A stretch of 64,000 bases of DNA from Thermus caldilimi (GTDB lineage Bacteria > Deinococcota > Deinococci > Deinococcales > Thermaceae). Each line of letters starts with the position of its first letter. The first letter of the stretch is position 1. Location: positions 1,474,796-1,538,795 of the forward strand of contig NZ_CP038452.1 in assembly GCF_004684245.1 (NCBI RefSeq). The letters are read 5' to 3'. Under the pieces are notes generated by a model. It did not search any database, was not told the origin of the DNA, and worked only from the letters and a program-made list of their open reading frames with translations. Positions 1 through 6,636 of the stretch are shown here, piece by piece. A program made the position numbers and the translations under genes.

Positions 1-1
1 C

Positions 2-49
2 GAGGTGCAGGCGGCCATCCGGGCGGCGCTAGCCGCCCTTCTGCCATAA
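2..49 (+). CDS. 3' end of an upstream gene (partial)
   Basis: Only the last 15 codons and a TAA stop at 47-49 are in the window. The residues are alanine- and leucine-rich (A-A-I-R-A-A-L-A-A-L-L-P at the end), as in a terminal helix. The family cannot be named from this. The stop overlaps the likely -10 box of the following gene. Confidence 0.5.
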   Translation, partial: EVQAAIRAALAALLP

Positions 50-50
50 T
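45..50 (+). promoter_or_regulatory. -10 box of a leaderless promoter
   Basis: CATAAT lies exactly 6 nt before the ATG at 57, with no Shine-Dalgarno sequence between. This matches the TANNNT-n6-ATG arrangement seen at many other starts in this window (five of six bases of TATAAT). No clear -35 can be judged because the window begins here. Confidence 0.45.
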
Positions 51-56
51 GGCCCT

Positions 57-542
57 ATGCGCTTTTTCCCTTCGGCTCAGCGGCTTGTCCTCAGGATGGC
101 CCTAGGGCTTGCCCTGGGGCTTTGGGCCTTAGGCCAGGGCCTTTCCTTTCCCAAAAGCACCCTCTTCGTGGAGCAAGGAGGCAAGCGCCACTTCCTAAGG
201 GTGGAGGTGGCGGACACCCCCGAGCGCCAGGCCCAAGGCCTTATGTTCCGCAAGGCCCTGGGGGAGGATGAGGGCATGGTCTTCCTCTTTCCCGCCCCCA
301 CCGCCGGGGGCTTCTGGATGAAGAACACCCTCATCCCCCTTTCCATCGCCTTCTTTGACCGCCAGGGGCAGATCCTCCGCATTCTGGACATGGAGCCCTG
401 CCACAAAGACCCCTGCCCCGTCTACTACCCTGGGGTGGTGTACCAAGGGGCCCTCGAGGTGAACCAAGGCTGGTTCCCCAAGCGGGGCCTCACCCCCGGG
501 GCCAGGGTGGGAGGTGAGGCCCTGAAGCTCTGGCCTAAGTAA
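57..542 (+). CDS. DUF192 family secreted protein
   Basis: 161 residues. An N-terminal signal peptide or anchor (basic start, then a hydrophobic run at about 12-30) is followed by a DUF192 domain with its usual features: the R-x-x-G-L-M-F-R segment near residue 60, G-M-V-F-L-F-P, and F-W-M-K-N-T near 88. The biochemical role of DUF192 is not established, but members are small beta-barrel proteins that are often exported. It is followed after 1 nt by a second, more diverged DUF192-like gene, so the two probably share a transcript and arose by duplication. Confidence 0.8.
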   Translation: MRFFPSAQRLVLRMALGLALGLWALGQGLSFPKSTLFVEQGGKRHFLRVEVADTPERQAQGLMFRKALGEDEGMVFLFPAPTAGGFWMKNTLIPLSIAFFDRQGQILRILDMEPCHKDPCPVYYPGVVYQGALEVNQGWFPKRGLTPGARVGGEALKLWPK

Positions 543-543
543 G

Positions 544-993
544 GTGGAACGGAACCCCTTCTTCCCCCTGGTGGCCTTTGCCCTGCTGATCGCCCTTTCC
601 GTCTTCTCCTTCATGGGTTACCTGCTCGCCGCCAGGAGGCTGCAAACCCCCCCTCCACCCCAAAAGGTGGTGGTGGAAACAGCCCATGGCCAAAGGGTGC
701 TCCAGGCCCGTTTAGCCCGCACCCCGGAGGCCTGGAGCCGGGGCCTTGGGGTGCGGAAGGAGGAGCTCGAGGCCCTCCTTTACCTATTCCCCGAGGCCAC
801 CGACGCCCCCTTCAGCACCCAGGGCTACCGCTTCCCCGTGGTGCTGGCTTTTCTGGACGCCGAAGGCAGGGTGCTCAAGGTAACCGAGCTCCAACCCGGG
901 GAAACCTACGCCCCTGGCCTCGCCTACCGGGGGGTGCTGGAGGTACGAAAGGGGCTTTTAAACCTCTCCCCGGGGGACCGGGCGCAGTACTAA
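544..993 (+). CDS. diverged DUF192-like membrane-anchored protein
   Basis: 149 residues from a GTG start 1 nt after the previous stop. One hydrophobic segment (about 8-28) anchors a domain that aligns by pattern with the neighbouring DUF192 protein: R-L-A-R-T-P-E-A-W-S-R-G-L-G-V-R, then L-Y-L-F-P, and an ending L-E-V-R-K-G. The F-W-M-K-N-T motif is replaced by F-S-T-Q-G-Y, so it is a degenerate paralogue. Function unknown. It ends in a 57-nt gap before a convergent gene, in which I see nothing definite. Confidence 0.65.
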   Translation: MERNPFFPLVAFALLIALSVFSFMGYLLAARRLQTPPPPQKVVVETAHGQRVLQARLARTPEAWSRGLGVRKEELEALLYLFPEATDAPFSTQGYRFPVVLAFLDAEGRVLKVTELQPGETYAPGLAYRGVLEVRKGLLNLSPGDRAQY

Positions 994-1050
994 TCCCCAA
1001 CGATCTGAAGCAAAAACCCCAGGCCAGGTCCGGGGTGGGACCTCAAGGCT

Positions 1051-1278
1051 TCACTCCTTGTCCCTGGACTCCCCACCTTCCGGCTTGGAGCCGGAGTCCT
1101 TCTTGGCGTAGTCCTTCGCATGCCAGCCCGAGCCCTTGAAGATGACGGCGGGAGGGGTGATGACCCGCTTCAAGGGCTCACCGGTTTCCGGGTGCGCCTT
1201 GAGAGGCTCGTCGTGGAAGCCCTGTTCAAACTCGTAGTAGTTGCCCGTCTCCAGACCCTTGTAGACGTAGACCGGCAT
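1051..1278 (-). CDS. FmdB-family fold protein lacking the zinc-binding cysteines
   Basis: 75 residues. The start at 1278 is chosen because the coding strand has GGAGGG 5 nt before ATG and family members begin M-P-x-Y-x-Y. The body follows the FmdB zinc-ribbon pattern (F-x-x-x-x-x-x-D-E-P-L, then L-K-R-V-I and I-F-K-G-S-G-W before D-Y), with a charged tail. Canonical FmdB proteins carry two C-x-x-C pairs. This one has no cysteine at all: the expected sites read Y-K-G-L-E-T-G and H-P-E-T-G. It should keep the fold without zinc. Function unknown. It is divergent from the folate cyclo-ligase. Confidence 0.7.
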   Translation of the reverse strand: MPVYVYKGLETGNYYEFEQGFHDEPLKAHPETGEPLKRVITPPAVIFKGSGWHAKDYAKKDSGSKPEGGESRDKE

Positions 1279-1298
1279 ACCTACCCTCCTGTCCGGCC

Positions 1299-1347
1299 AT
1301 TCTGACACTCAGCTACCTTGAGTGTCAAGGGGGTGGAGTGGTACCCT
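1299..1347. promoter_or_regulatory. divergent promoter pair with a shared palindrome
   Basis: A perfect 9-bp inverted repeat, TGACACTCA at 1303-1311 and TGAGTGTCA at 1319-1327, lies between divergent genes. On the plus strand TTGAGT (1319-1324), a 17-bp spacer, TACCCT (1342-1347) and 6 nt precede the GTG at 1354. On the minus strand TTGACA (complement of 1323-1328), 18 bp and CAGAAT (complement of 1299-1304) precede the FmdB-like gene. The right arm of the repeat covers both -35 boxes, so it is a candidate operator controlling both genes. Confidence 0.5.
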
Positions 1348-1353
1348 CCCCCC

Positions 1354-1875
1354 GTGGATAAGCCCGCCTTGCGCCGGCACTGCCTTCGCCTCTGGCGAAC
1401 CCTGGACCGAAAGCGCCTTTCCGAGCAGGTGGTAGAAGTCCTGGTGTCCTGGCTTAAGGCCAGGGGTTTCCGGGCCCTCCTCCTTTACCATCCCCTGCCC
1501 CACGAGCTGGACCTCCTTTCCCTCTCCCGGCTTTACCCTGCCCGCTACTACCTGCCTAAGGTAGCGGACATGGAACTTACGGTTCACCCCTTAGGCCCCC
1601 TGGCCCCCGGACCCTTCGGCCTCCTGGAACCCACCACCCCGGCGGTGGACCCCCAGGCTCTGGATCTGGTGGTGGTCCCCGGGTTGGCCTTTGACCAGGA
1701 GGGCTACCGCCTGGGGCACGGCAAGGGGTATTATGACCGTTTCCTGGCCACGGTCCAGGCCGAGAAGCTTGGAGTCATCCCCAAGGCCCTTCTGTTTCCC
1801 CGGCTTCCCCGGGACCCCTGGGACGTGCCGGTAAGTTTCCTGGCCACCGAGGAAGGGGTGCATCCGGTCAAATGA
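1354..1875 (+). CDS. 5-formyltetrahydrofolate cyclo-ligase
   Basis: About 173 residues. It converts 5-formyltetrahydrofolate and ATP to 5,10-methenyltetrahydrofolate in the cytosol, recovering a storage form of one-carbon folate. The family signature G-H-G-K-G-Y-Y-D-R-F lies near residue 128, preceded by the V-V-P-G-L-A-F-D segment. I prefer the GTG at 1354, which follows a TACCCT box by 6 nt and gives the usual N-terminus (M-x-K-x-x-L-R-R). In-frame TTG 1318 and GTG 1333 are alternatives. The stop overlaps a 14-bp palindrome. Confidence 0.85.
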   Translation: MDKPALRRHCLRLWRTLDRKRLSEQVVEVLVSWLKARGFRALLLYHPLPHELDLLSLSRLYPARYYLPKVADMELTVHPLGPLAPGPFGLLEPTTPAVDPQALDLVVVPGLAFDQEGYRLGHGKGYYDRFLATVQAEKLGVIPKALLFPRLPRDPWDVPVSFLATEEGVHPVK

Positions 1876-1905
1876 CCCATGGGTCAGGCCTGTGGATGCT
1901 ACACT
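1873..1905 (+). promoter_or_regulatory. palindrome and extended -10 promoter of the HAD gene
   Basis: TGACCCATGGGTCA (1873-1886) is a perfect 14-bp palindrome that includes the stop codon of the preceding gene. Downstream, TGC-TACACT (the hexamer at 1900-1905) forms an extended -10, 7 nt before the ATG at 1913. The palindrome sits where a -35 would be, so it may be an operator. No -35 consensus is visible. Confidence 0.4.
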
Positions 1906-1912
1906 TAGGCCC

Positions 1913-2551
1913 ATGCGGGGAGCCCTTTTGGACCGGGACGGGGTTCTGCTCTTCATGGACGAGGAAGCCCTTTACAAGAAGGCCCTGGAGCTTTCCATCC
2001 ATGGAGCTGGCCTGGAAAAGACCCTGGCCGTCCTGGCCCGGGCGGTGCGGGAAATCAACGAGACGGTCCGCACCCTTCAGGTGCGCACCCACGAGGAGGA
2101 AGCCACCTTTTGGAACACCCTGGCCCAAAAGGTGGCCCAGGAGCTTGGGCTTTCTGGCCCCGGGAAAACCTCCTTATCCAAGGAGCTCCGCTCCTGGCGC
2201 TACTACCACTTCATGCGCAAAGCCCCTGGGGCGGAAGCCTTCCTTCGGAGCCTCAAAGAACAGGGCCTTAAGGTGGGCGTGCTCTCCAACACCTTGCCAA
2301 GCCTACAGGAAAGCCTGGCCTACCACGGCCTGGATGCCTACGTGGATGGCTTCTTCGCTTCCTGCGCCCTGGGAGTGGCCAAGCCTGACCCCAGGGCCTT
2401 CCAAATGGCCCTCGAGGCCATGGACTTGGCCCCGGAGGAAACCCTCTACCTGGACGACGACCCGGAGAACGTAGAGGCAGCCTCGAGCCTGGGGCTCAAA
2501 GCCTCGGTATATCTCGCTACAATTCCGGACTCTTCAAGATATACACAATAA
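1913..2551 (+). CDS. HAD-superfamily hydrolase (subfamily IA-like)
   Basis: 212 residues from the ATG at 1913. HAD motifs are in order: D-R-D-G-V at residues 7-11 (nucleophile Asp), the S-N-T motif II near 126, a K-P-D-P motif III Lys near 160, and Y-L-D-D-D-P motif IV near 182. An alpha-helical cap separates motifs I and II. Such enzymes remove phosphate from small metabolites, and the substrate cannot be deduced. It is convergent with the next gene, 20 nt apart. Confidence 0.75.
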   Translation: MRGALLDRDGVLLFMDEEALYKKALELSIHGAGLEKTLAVLARAVREINETVRTLQVRTHEEEATFWNTLAQKVAQELGLSGPGKTSLSKELRSWRYYHFMRKAPGAEAFLRSLKEQGLKVGVLSNTLPSLQESLAYHGLDAYVDGFFASCALGVAKPDPRAFQMALEAMDLAPEETLYLDDDPENVEAASSLGLKASVYLATIPDSSRYTQ

Positions 2552-2571
2552 ACACATCCATGAAGAGCTCG

Positions 2572-3099
2572 TCACAGCACGGGAAGCTCAGCCACTGTCA
2601 GCACATCTAACGCGGGTGTACCCTGGCGGAAGGCGGCGATCCGTCCCACCACCCGTCCCCCTGCCCGGAGCACCATCCGCTCCATAGCCTTCATGGTTTC
2701 CCCGCTGGAAACCACATCGGATATCAGGGTCACCTTCTGGTTAAGAAGCTTTTCGGCGAACCGCCGGTCCAGCCAGAGCACCTCCCCCACCCCCAGGGTT
2801 AGGGTCTGCACCTCCTGGATGATGGGATCCTCCATGTAGGGGCGGCGTCGCCTTCTCGCCACCACGTAGGGTAGGCCCATCTCCTCTGCAAGGACATGGG
2901 TAAGGGGGATCGGGCTCGTTTCCGTGGTGAAGAGTACCTCGGTGCCCGCGGGCACCAAGGGCTTTAGGGCCTGGGCCGCCGCCCGCACCAGCTCGGGATC
3001 CCCCAAAAACTCCACCAGGGGGATGCGCCGCCCGGGCAAGGGCTCGATGAGGGGCACGTGGCGGGTAACGCCGCCGATGGTGATGGGATAGGTTTCCAT
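2572..3099 (-). CDS. phosphoribosyltransferase-fold protein, diverged PRPP loop
   Basis: 175 residues of type I PRTase fold, closest in layout to adenine/xanthine PRTases. The PRPP-loop region reads V-T-L-I-S-D-V-V-S-S-G-E-T-M: the first acidic residue of the usual D-D pair is Ser, and T-G is S-G. The upstream paralogue (8 nt away, same operon) has the full motif. Shared features are an N-terminal Y-P-I-x-I-x-G-V, a hood region, and a matching region P-Y-V-V-A-R-R. It may have altered substrate use or a regulatory role. Confidence 0.7.
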   Translation of the reverse strand: METYPITIGGVTRHVPLIEPLPGRRIPLVEFLGDPELVRAAAQALKPLVPAGTEVLFTTETSPIPLTHVLAEEMGLPYVVARRRRRPYMEDPIIQEVQTLTLGVGEVLWLDRRFAEKLLNQKVTLISDVVSSGETMKAMERMVLRAGGRVVGRIAAFRQGTPALDVLTVAELPVL

Positions 3100-3107
3100 A
3101 AAACCTC

Positions 3108-3644
3108 CTATTCCGGCTTAAAGAGGGGCAGGTGGCCTAGGGCGATGACATCCTGGCGAGGGGTGCCCTCGGTGAAGACCGCCAGCACCGCCACCACCTG
3201 CCCCCCCACGCTCTCAATAAGCTCCCGGAGGCCAGAAAGGGTAGAACCCGTGGACACCACATCGTCCACAATGGCCACCTTGTGCCCCCGGATAAGGGGA
3301 ATGTCCGCCCCATCCAACACCAGAAGCTGGGGCTTGCCCGTGGTGATGGAGAGCACCTGACGGCTCACGGGGTTGATCATGTAGGGCTTCTCCGTCTTCC
3401 GAGCCACCACATAGGGCTTCTTCGTAATCCGGGAAAGGGCATGGGCCAAGGGCACCGCCTTGACCTCAGGGGTGACCAAGGTTTCCACCTCGGGGGGTAA
3501 GCGCTTGGCCAGCTCCTCGGCGGCGGCCTCGGTGAGCTCGGTGTCCCCCAGAAGGTTTAAAAGGGCCACGGCCACATCCGGCCCCACCTGGACGATGGGA
3601 AGCTCGCGCCGAACCCCAGCGATCTCCACAGGGTAAGTCCTCAC
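3108..3644 (-). CDS. phosphoribosyltransferase family protein (adenine PRTase-like)
   Basis: 178 residues from a GTG start. The canonical PRPP-binding motif [14 protein letters not shown] lies near residue 124, with P-Y-V-V-A-R-K upstream, as in adenine and xanthine PRTases of purine salvage. The product is cytosolic. It is the first gene of a two-gene operon of diverged paralogues and is divergent from the DUF151 gene, 22 nt away. The exact base specificity cannot be told. Confidence 0.75.
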   Translation of the reverse strand: MRTYPVEIAGVRRELPIVQVGPDVAVALLNLLGDTELTEAAAEELAKRLPPEVETLVTPEVKAVPLAHALSRITKKPYVVARKTEKPYMINPVSRQVLSITTGKPQLLVLDGADIPLIRGHKVAIVDDVVSTGSTLSGLRELIESVGGQVVAVLAVFTEGTPRQDVIALGHLPLFKPE

Positions 3645-3654
3645 GCCGCTAGTC

Positions 3655-3660
3655 TATACT
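3655..3660 (+). promoter_or_regulatory. -10 box of a leaderless promoter
   Basis: TATACT lies 6 nt before the ATG at 3667. No Shine-Dalgarno sequence fits, since the 6 nt are all that separates box and start. It is a typical leaderless arrangement of this window. Confidence 0.55.
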
Positions 3661-3666
3661 CAAGGT

Positions 3667-4095
3667 ATGCTGAACGCCAAGATCGAGACCCTGGGCGTGG
3701 ACCCCCAGAACGGGAGCGTGGTGGTCCTGCTCAGGACGGAGAACGACAAGCTTCTCCCCATCGTCATCGGTCCCCTCGAGGCCCACCACATCGTGGTGGC
3801 CTTGCAAGGTGAAAAACCACCGCGCCCCCTAACCCCCGATCTCCTCCTCTCCGTGATGGAAATGCTTCAGGGAAAACTCCTGCGTGTGGAAATCATCGAC
3901 CTGCGGGACGGCACCTTCTATGCCCGACTCATCCTGGAACACCGGGGCATCGAACTGGAGGTGGACGCAAGGCCCTCCGATGCCATGGCCTTGGCCCTTA
4001 GGGCCGGGGCCCCCATCCTGGTGGCCGAGGAGGTGGTGGAAAAAGCGGGGGTGGAGGAAGCCAGCCTAAAGCCCCACGGAGCCGCTGAGGCCTAG
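3667..4095 (+). CDS. bifunctional nuclease family protein (DUF151)
   Basis: 142 residues. The DUF151 pattern is clear: L-R-T-E-N-D-K-L-L-P-I-V-I-G near residue 22, E-A-H-H-I near 38, D-L-L-x-x-x-M-E-M-L near 58, then F-Y-A-R-L-I-L and E-V-D-A-R-P-S-D-A-M-A-L-A-L-R. The family includes proteins reported to have RNase and DNase activity. Cytosolic. It overlaps the next gene by one base (TAGTG), so the two are translationally coupled. Confidence 0.85.
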   Translation: MLNAKIETLGVDPQNGSVVVLLRTENDKLLPIVIGPLEAHHIVVALQGEKPPRPLTPDLLLSVMEMLQGKLLRVEIIDLRDGTFYARLILEHRGIELEVDARPSDAMALALRAGAPILVAEEVVEKAGVEEASLKPHGAAEA

Positions 4096-4862
4096 TGCGT
4101 AGGCTCCTTTTCCTCCTTCTTTCCCTCGGACTGGCCTTTGGCCAGCGGGTGGCGGTGATAGGGGATTGGGGCCAGGACACACCGGGCCGGGCCCAGGTGG
4201 CCAGCCTGCTACGGACCGAGCACGTCCGCAAGCCCTTGGCCGCCCTCTTCACCGCGGGGGACAACTTCTACCCCCGGGGGCTGGTGGTGGAGCGTTTCCT
4301 AAGGGAACTCCCTCCCACGCCCCTTTACCCCGCCTTCGGCAACCACGATGCCCCGAACCTCGAGGGCCAGCTCAAGCGTTTCCAGCTGGAAAAACCCTAT
4401 TACCAAGTGCGCCTAGGGGCAATGGAGTTCTTCATCCTCTACACGGAGGGAGACCTAAAGGCCCAGCGGGGCTGGCTGGCCCAGGCCCTGAGCCACACCC
4501 AGGCCCCCTGGCGGGTGGTGATCCTCCACCGTCCCCTTTATTCCTCGGGGTTGCACGGGGGAAGCCCGAGCCTCAGGAACCTTCTGGAACCCCTCTTGCG
4601 GCAATACCGGATACCCTTGGTCCTGGCCGGGCACGACCACCATTACGAGCGCCTTCAGGTGGGCTTCACCACCCACCTGGTGGTGGGCGGGGGCGGGGCA
4701 GGCCTCTACCCCACCAAGCCTCCTTCCCCTTACACTCAGACCCTGGCGGTGGCCCACCACGCCCTTTTCCTGGAGGCGGAAGGGGAAACCCTGGTGGGCT
4801 ACGCCCTGGCCCCTAGCGGCCAGGTGCTGGACCGCTTCGTCCTCAAGAAGGACTTCCCATGA
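4095..4862 (+). CDS. secreted metallophosphoesterase (purple acid phosphatase-like)
   Basis: 255 residues from a GTG that shares a base with the upstream TAG. A signal peptide (M-R-R-L-L-F-L-L-L-S-L-G-L-A-F-G) precedes a calcineurin-like domain with metal ligands in order: G-D-W-G, G-D-N-F-Y, G-N-H-D, a His in V-I-L-H-R-P, and A-G-H-D-H-H-Y-E. It should hydrolyse phosphomonoesters in the periplasm, binding two metal ions. The 3' end overlaps the convergent HIT gene by 20 bp. Confidence 0.85.
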   Translation: MRRLLFLLLSLGLAFGQRVAVIGDWGQDTPGRAQVASLLRTEHVRKPLAALFTAGDNFYPRGLVVERFLRELPPTPLYPAFGNHDAPNLEGQLKRFQLEKPYYQVRLGAMEFFILYTEGDLKAQRGWLAQALSHTQAPWRVVILHRPLYSSGLHGGSPSLRNLLEPLLRQYRIPLVLAGHDHHYERLQVGFTTHLVVGGGGAGLYPTKPPSPYTQTLAVAHHALFLEAEGETLVGYALAPSGQVLDRFVLKKDFP

Positions 4863-5166
4863 TGTGCACATGCACGTGGAAGACCTCCTGCCCCCCCTTC
4901 TCCCCCACGTGCACCTGGACCTTATACCCCTCGAGGCCAAGGACCCGGGCCACCCGGTTTGCGGTGCGGAAGAGAGCTCCGAGCTTCCGCTCCCCCTCCT
5001 CGGTGTCCGGGTAGTCGGAGAGCTTCTCCACGTGCTCCTTGGGGACCACCAGCACGTGCACCGGGGCCTTGGGCCTTATGTCGTGGAAGGCCACAAAACC
5101 CTCGTCTTCGTAGACTTTCCGGGAAGGAAGCTCCCCAACGATGATGCGGCAGAACACGCACTCCAT
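4843..5166 (-). CDS. HIT family nucleotide hydrolase (HINT-like)
   Basis: 107 residues. It starts C-V-F-C-R-I-I, as in HINT-type purine nucleoside phosphoramidases, with the catalytic triad motif H-V-H-V-H-I near the C-terminus and H-V-L-V-V-P-K-E-H in the middle. Histidine-triad proteins cleave nucleoside phosphoramidates or related nucleotides in the cytosol. Its end overlaps the convergent phosphoesterase by 20 bp. It lies immediately downstream of mtaB with no room for its own promoter. Confidence 0.85.
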   Translation of the reverse strand: MECVFCRIIVGELPSRKVYEDEGFVAFHDIRPKAPVHVLVVPKEHVEKLSDYPDTEEGERKLGALFRTANRVARVLGLEGYKVQVHVGEKGGQEVFHVHVHIMGSPS

Positions 5167-5176
5167 GGGAAAGAGT

Positions 5177-6484
5177 CTACCTTATGGGGAGTTCCAGGGG
5201 AAGCGGAGCCTCCTGCTGCACCCTTTCCACCCGGCCCAAAAGGGTGTATCCCTCGGCCCCCTCCACCCGCGCCAAAACCGTATCCCCCGGCCGAGCGGAA
5301 CCGGAAAGACGGGCCTCGTAGTAGTCGGGGGTGTGGCCGAGGGCAAGGCCTCCCTGGATCCTCTCCACCAAAACCTCCACCTGGCTTCCCAGCTTGGGCC
5401 TGATGCGCTCCTCCGCCAGACGCTGAGCCAGGGCGATAACCTCCTTGGTGCGCCGCTTGCGCACCTCCGGCGGCACCTGGGGCATAGAGGCCGCCCGGGT
5501 CTTGGGGCGGGGGGTATAGGTGAAGGCGTGAACCCGGGTGGGCCTAAGCTCCTCCAGGAAGGCCAGGGTTTCCTGGTGCTCCTCCTCGGTTTCCGTGGGG
5601 AGCCCGGCGATGACATCCGTGGTGAGGGCGAAGCCGGGGATGAGCTCGTAGGCCCTCTGCACCAGGTTGCGGTAATAGGCCTTGTCGTAGCGGCGTCCCA
5701 TGAGCCTTAGGAGGCGGTCCGAACCCGTCTGCAGGGAAAGGTGGAGGTGAGGCCGCACCTCAGGGGCATACCGGGCGATGACCCGAAGGAGGTCCTCCCC
5801 CGTGTCCTCAGGCTCGATGGAGGAAAGCCGCACCTTGGCCCCCAGATGGTAGAGGTCCTCCACCAACCCCGCAAGGCCCCTGGGGTGGCCCCGGTAGCTC
5901 CCAAGCCGCACCCCGGTGAGCACGATCTCCTTTATACCCATCCTTAGAAGGGCCTCCGCCTCCGCCAAAGCATCGCGGTAATCCCGATGCCGTTCTTTGC
6001 CCCTTAGCCGGGGGATGATGCAGTAGGCGCAGCCCACCTGGCAACCATCCTGCACCTTCAAAAAAGCCCGGACCCGGCTATTGAGAAGCCCCCTCTCCCC
6101 CGCCCCCCAGAACTCGTTGGGAGGGGTGGTGATGGGGTCTGCGGGAAGGCCAAAGTGCTCCAGGATCACCTTGGGAAGCTCCGCCTTGCGGGAGTTGGGC
6201 ACCACGGCGTCGGCACCCAGCTCCTGCACCTCCTCTGGGGAAAGCTCGGCGTAGCACCCCGTGACCACGATGAAGGCCCCTGGGTTAGCCCGCCTGGCCC
6301 GGCGGATCTCCTTGCGGGCATCGGCCTCGGCGGTGGTGGTCACGGCGCAGGTGTTGATGACCACCAGGTCGGCTCCCGCCTCGAGGGGAACCACCTCCGG
6401 CTCCAGGGCCTTGAGGAAACCCAGCAGGGCCTCGGTTTCCACCTGGTTCACCTTGCACCCGAGGGTGCGGAAAGCCGCACGCAT
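5177..6484 (-). CDS. mtaB: tRNA threonylcarbamoyladenosine methylthiotransferase MtaB
   Basis: 435 residues. This radical-SAM enzyme adds a methylthio group to t6A37 of ANN-decoding tRNAs. Order: an N-terminal UPF0004 domain beginning F-R-T-L-G-C-K-V-N-Q (the variant typical of MtaB rather than MiaB), cysteines at C-A-V and G-C-Y-A, the radical-SAM C-Q-V-G-C-A-Y-C cluster motif near residue 148, and a C-terminal TRAM domain. The ATG at 6484 has GGGAGGG directly before it, and an in-frame ATG 9 nt upstream is the alternative. It probably forms an operon with the HIT gene. Confidence 0.88.
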   Translation of the reverse strand: MRAAFRTLGCKVNQVETEALLGFLKALEPEVVPLEAGADLVVINTCAVTTTAEADARKEIRRARRANPGAFIVVTGCYAELSPEEVQELGADAVVPNSRKAELPKVILEHFGLPADPITTPPNEFWGAGERGLLNSRVRAFLKVQDGCQVGCAYCIIPRLRGKERHRDYRDALAEAEALLRMGIKEIVLTGVRLGSYRGHPRGLAGLVEDLYHLGAKVRLSSIEPEDTGEDLLRVIARYAPEVRPHLHLSLQTGSDRLLRLMGRRYDKAYYRNLVQRAYELIPGFALTTDVIAGLPTETEEEHQETLAFLEELRPTRVHAFTYTPRPKTRAASMPQVPPEVRKRRTKEVIALAQRLAEERIRPKLGSQVEVLVERIQGGLALGHTPDYYEARLSGSARPGDTVLARVEGAEGYTLLGRVERVQQEAPLPLELPIR

Positions 6485-6550
6485 CCCTCCCATTTTGGTA
6501 GGCTGAGGGGGCTTAGTCAACAACCAGGGGCAGAGTGTGACCCCCCCCAC

Positions 6551-6580
6551 TTGCCGGGAAAACCCCAAAGGTTGTAGTAT
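6551..6580 (+). promoter_or_regulatory. promoter of the ribonucleotide reductase gene
   Basis: TTGCCG (6551-6556), an 18-bp spacer and TAGTAT (6575-6580) lie about 57 nt before the ATG. The leader that follows contains a CCCC/GGGG-rich fold and GGAGG ahead of the start. I see no convincing cobalamin riboswitch or NrdR box. The 150-nt gap from 6485 to 6636 holds nothing else I can name. Confidence 0.4.
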
Positions 6581-6636
6581 TCCAGGCGTCTGCCCCAAGA
6601 TGTGGGGTAAACACCCCGAGGGGGTCCGGAGGATTT

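Noticed and set aside
6540-6636. Cobalamin riboswitch before the B12-dependent reductase
   Set aside because: I could not find the conserved B12-box elements; the leader is too short.
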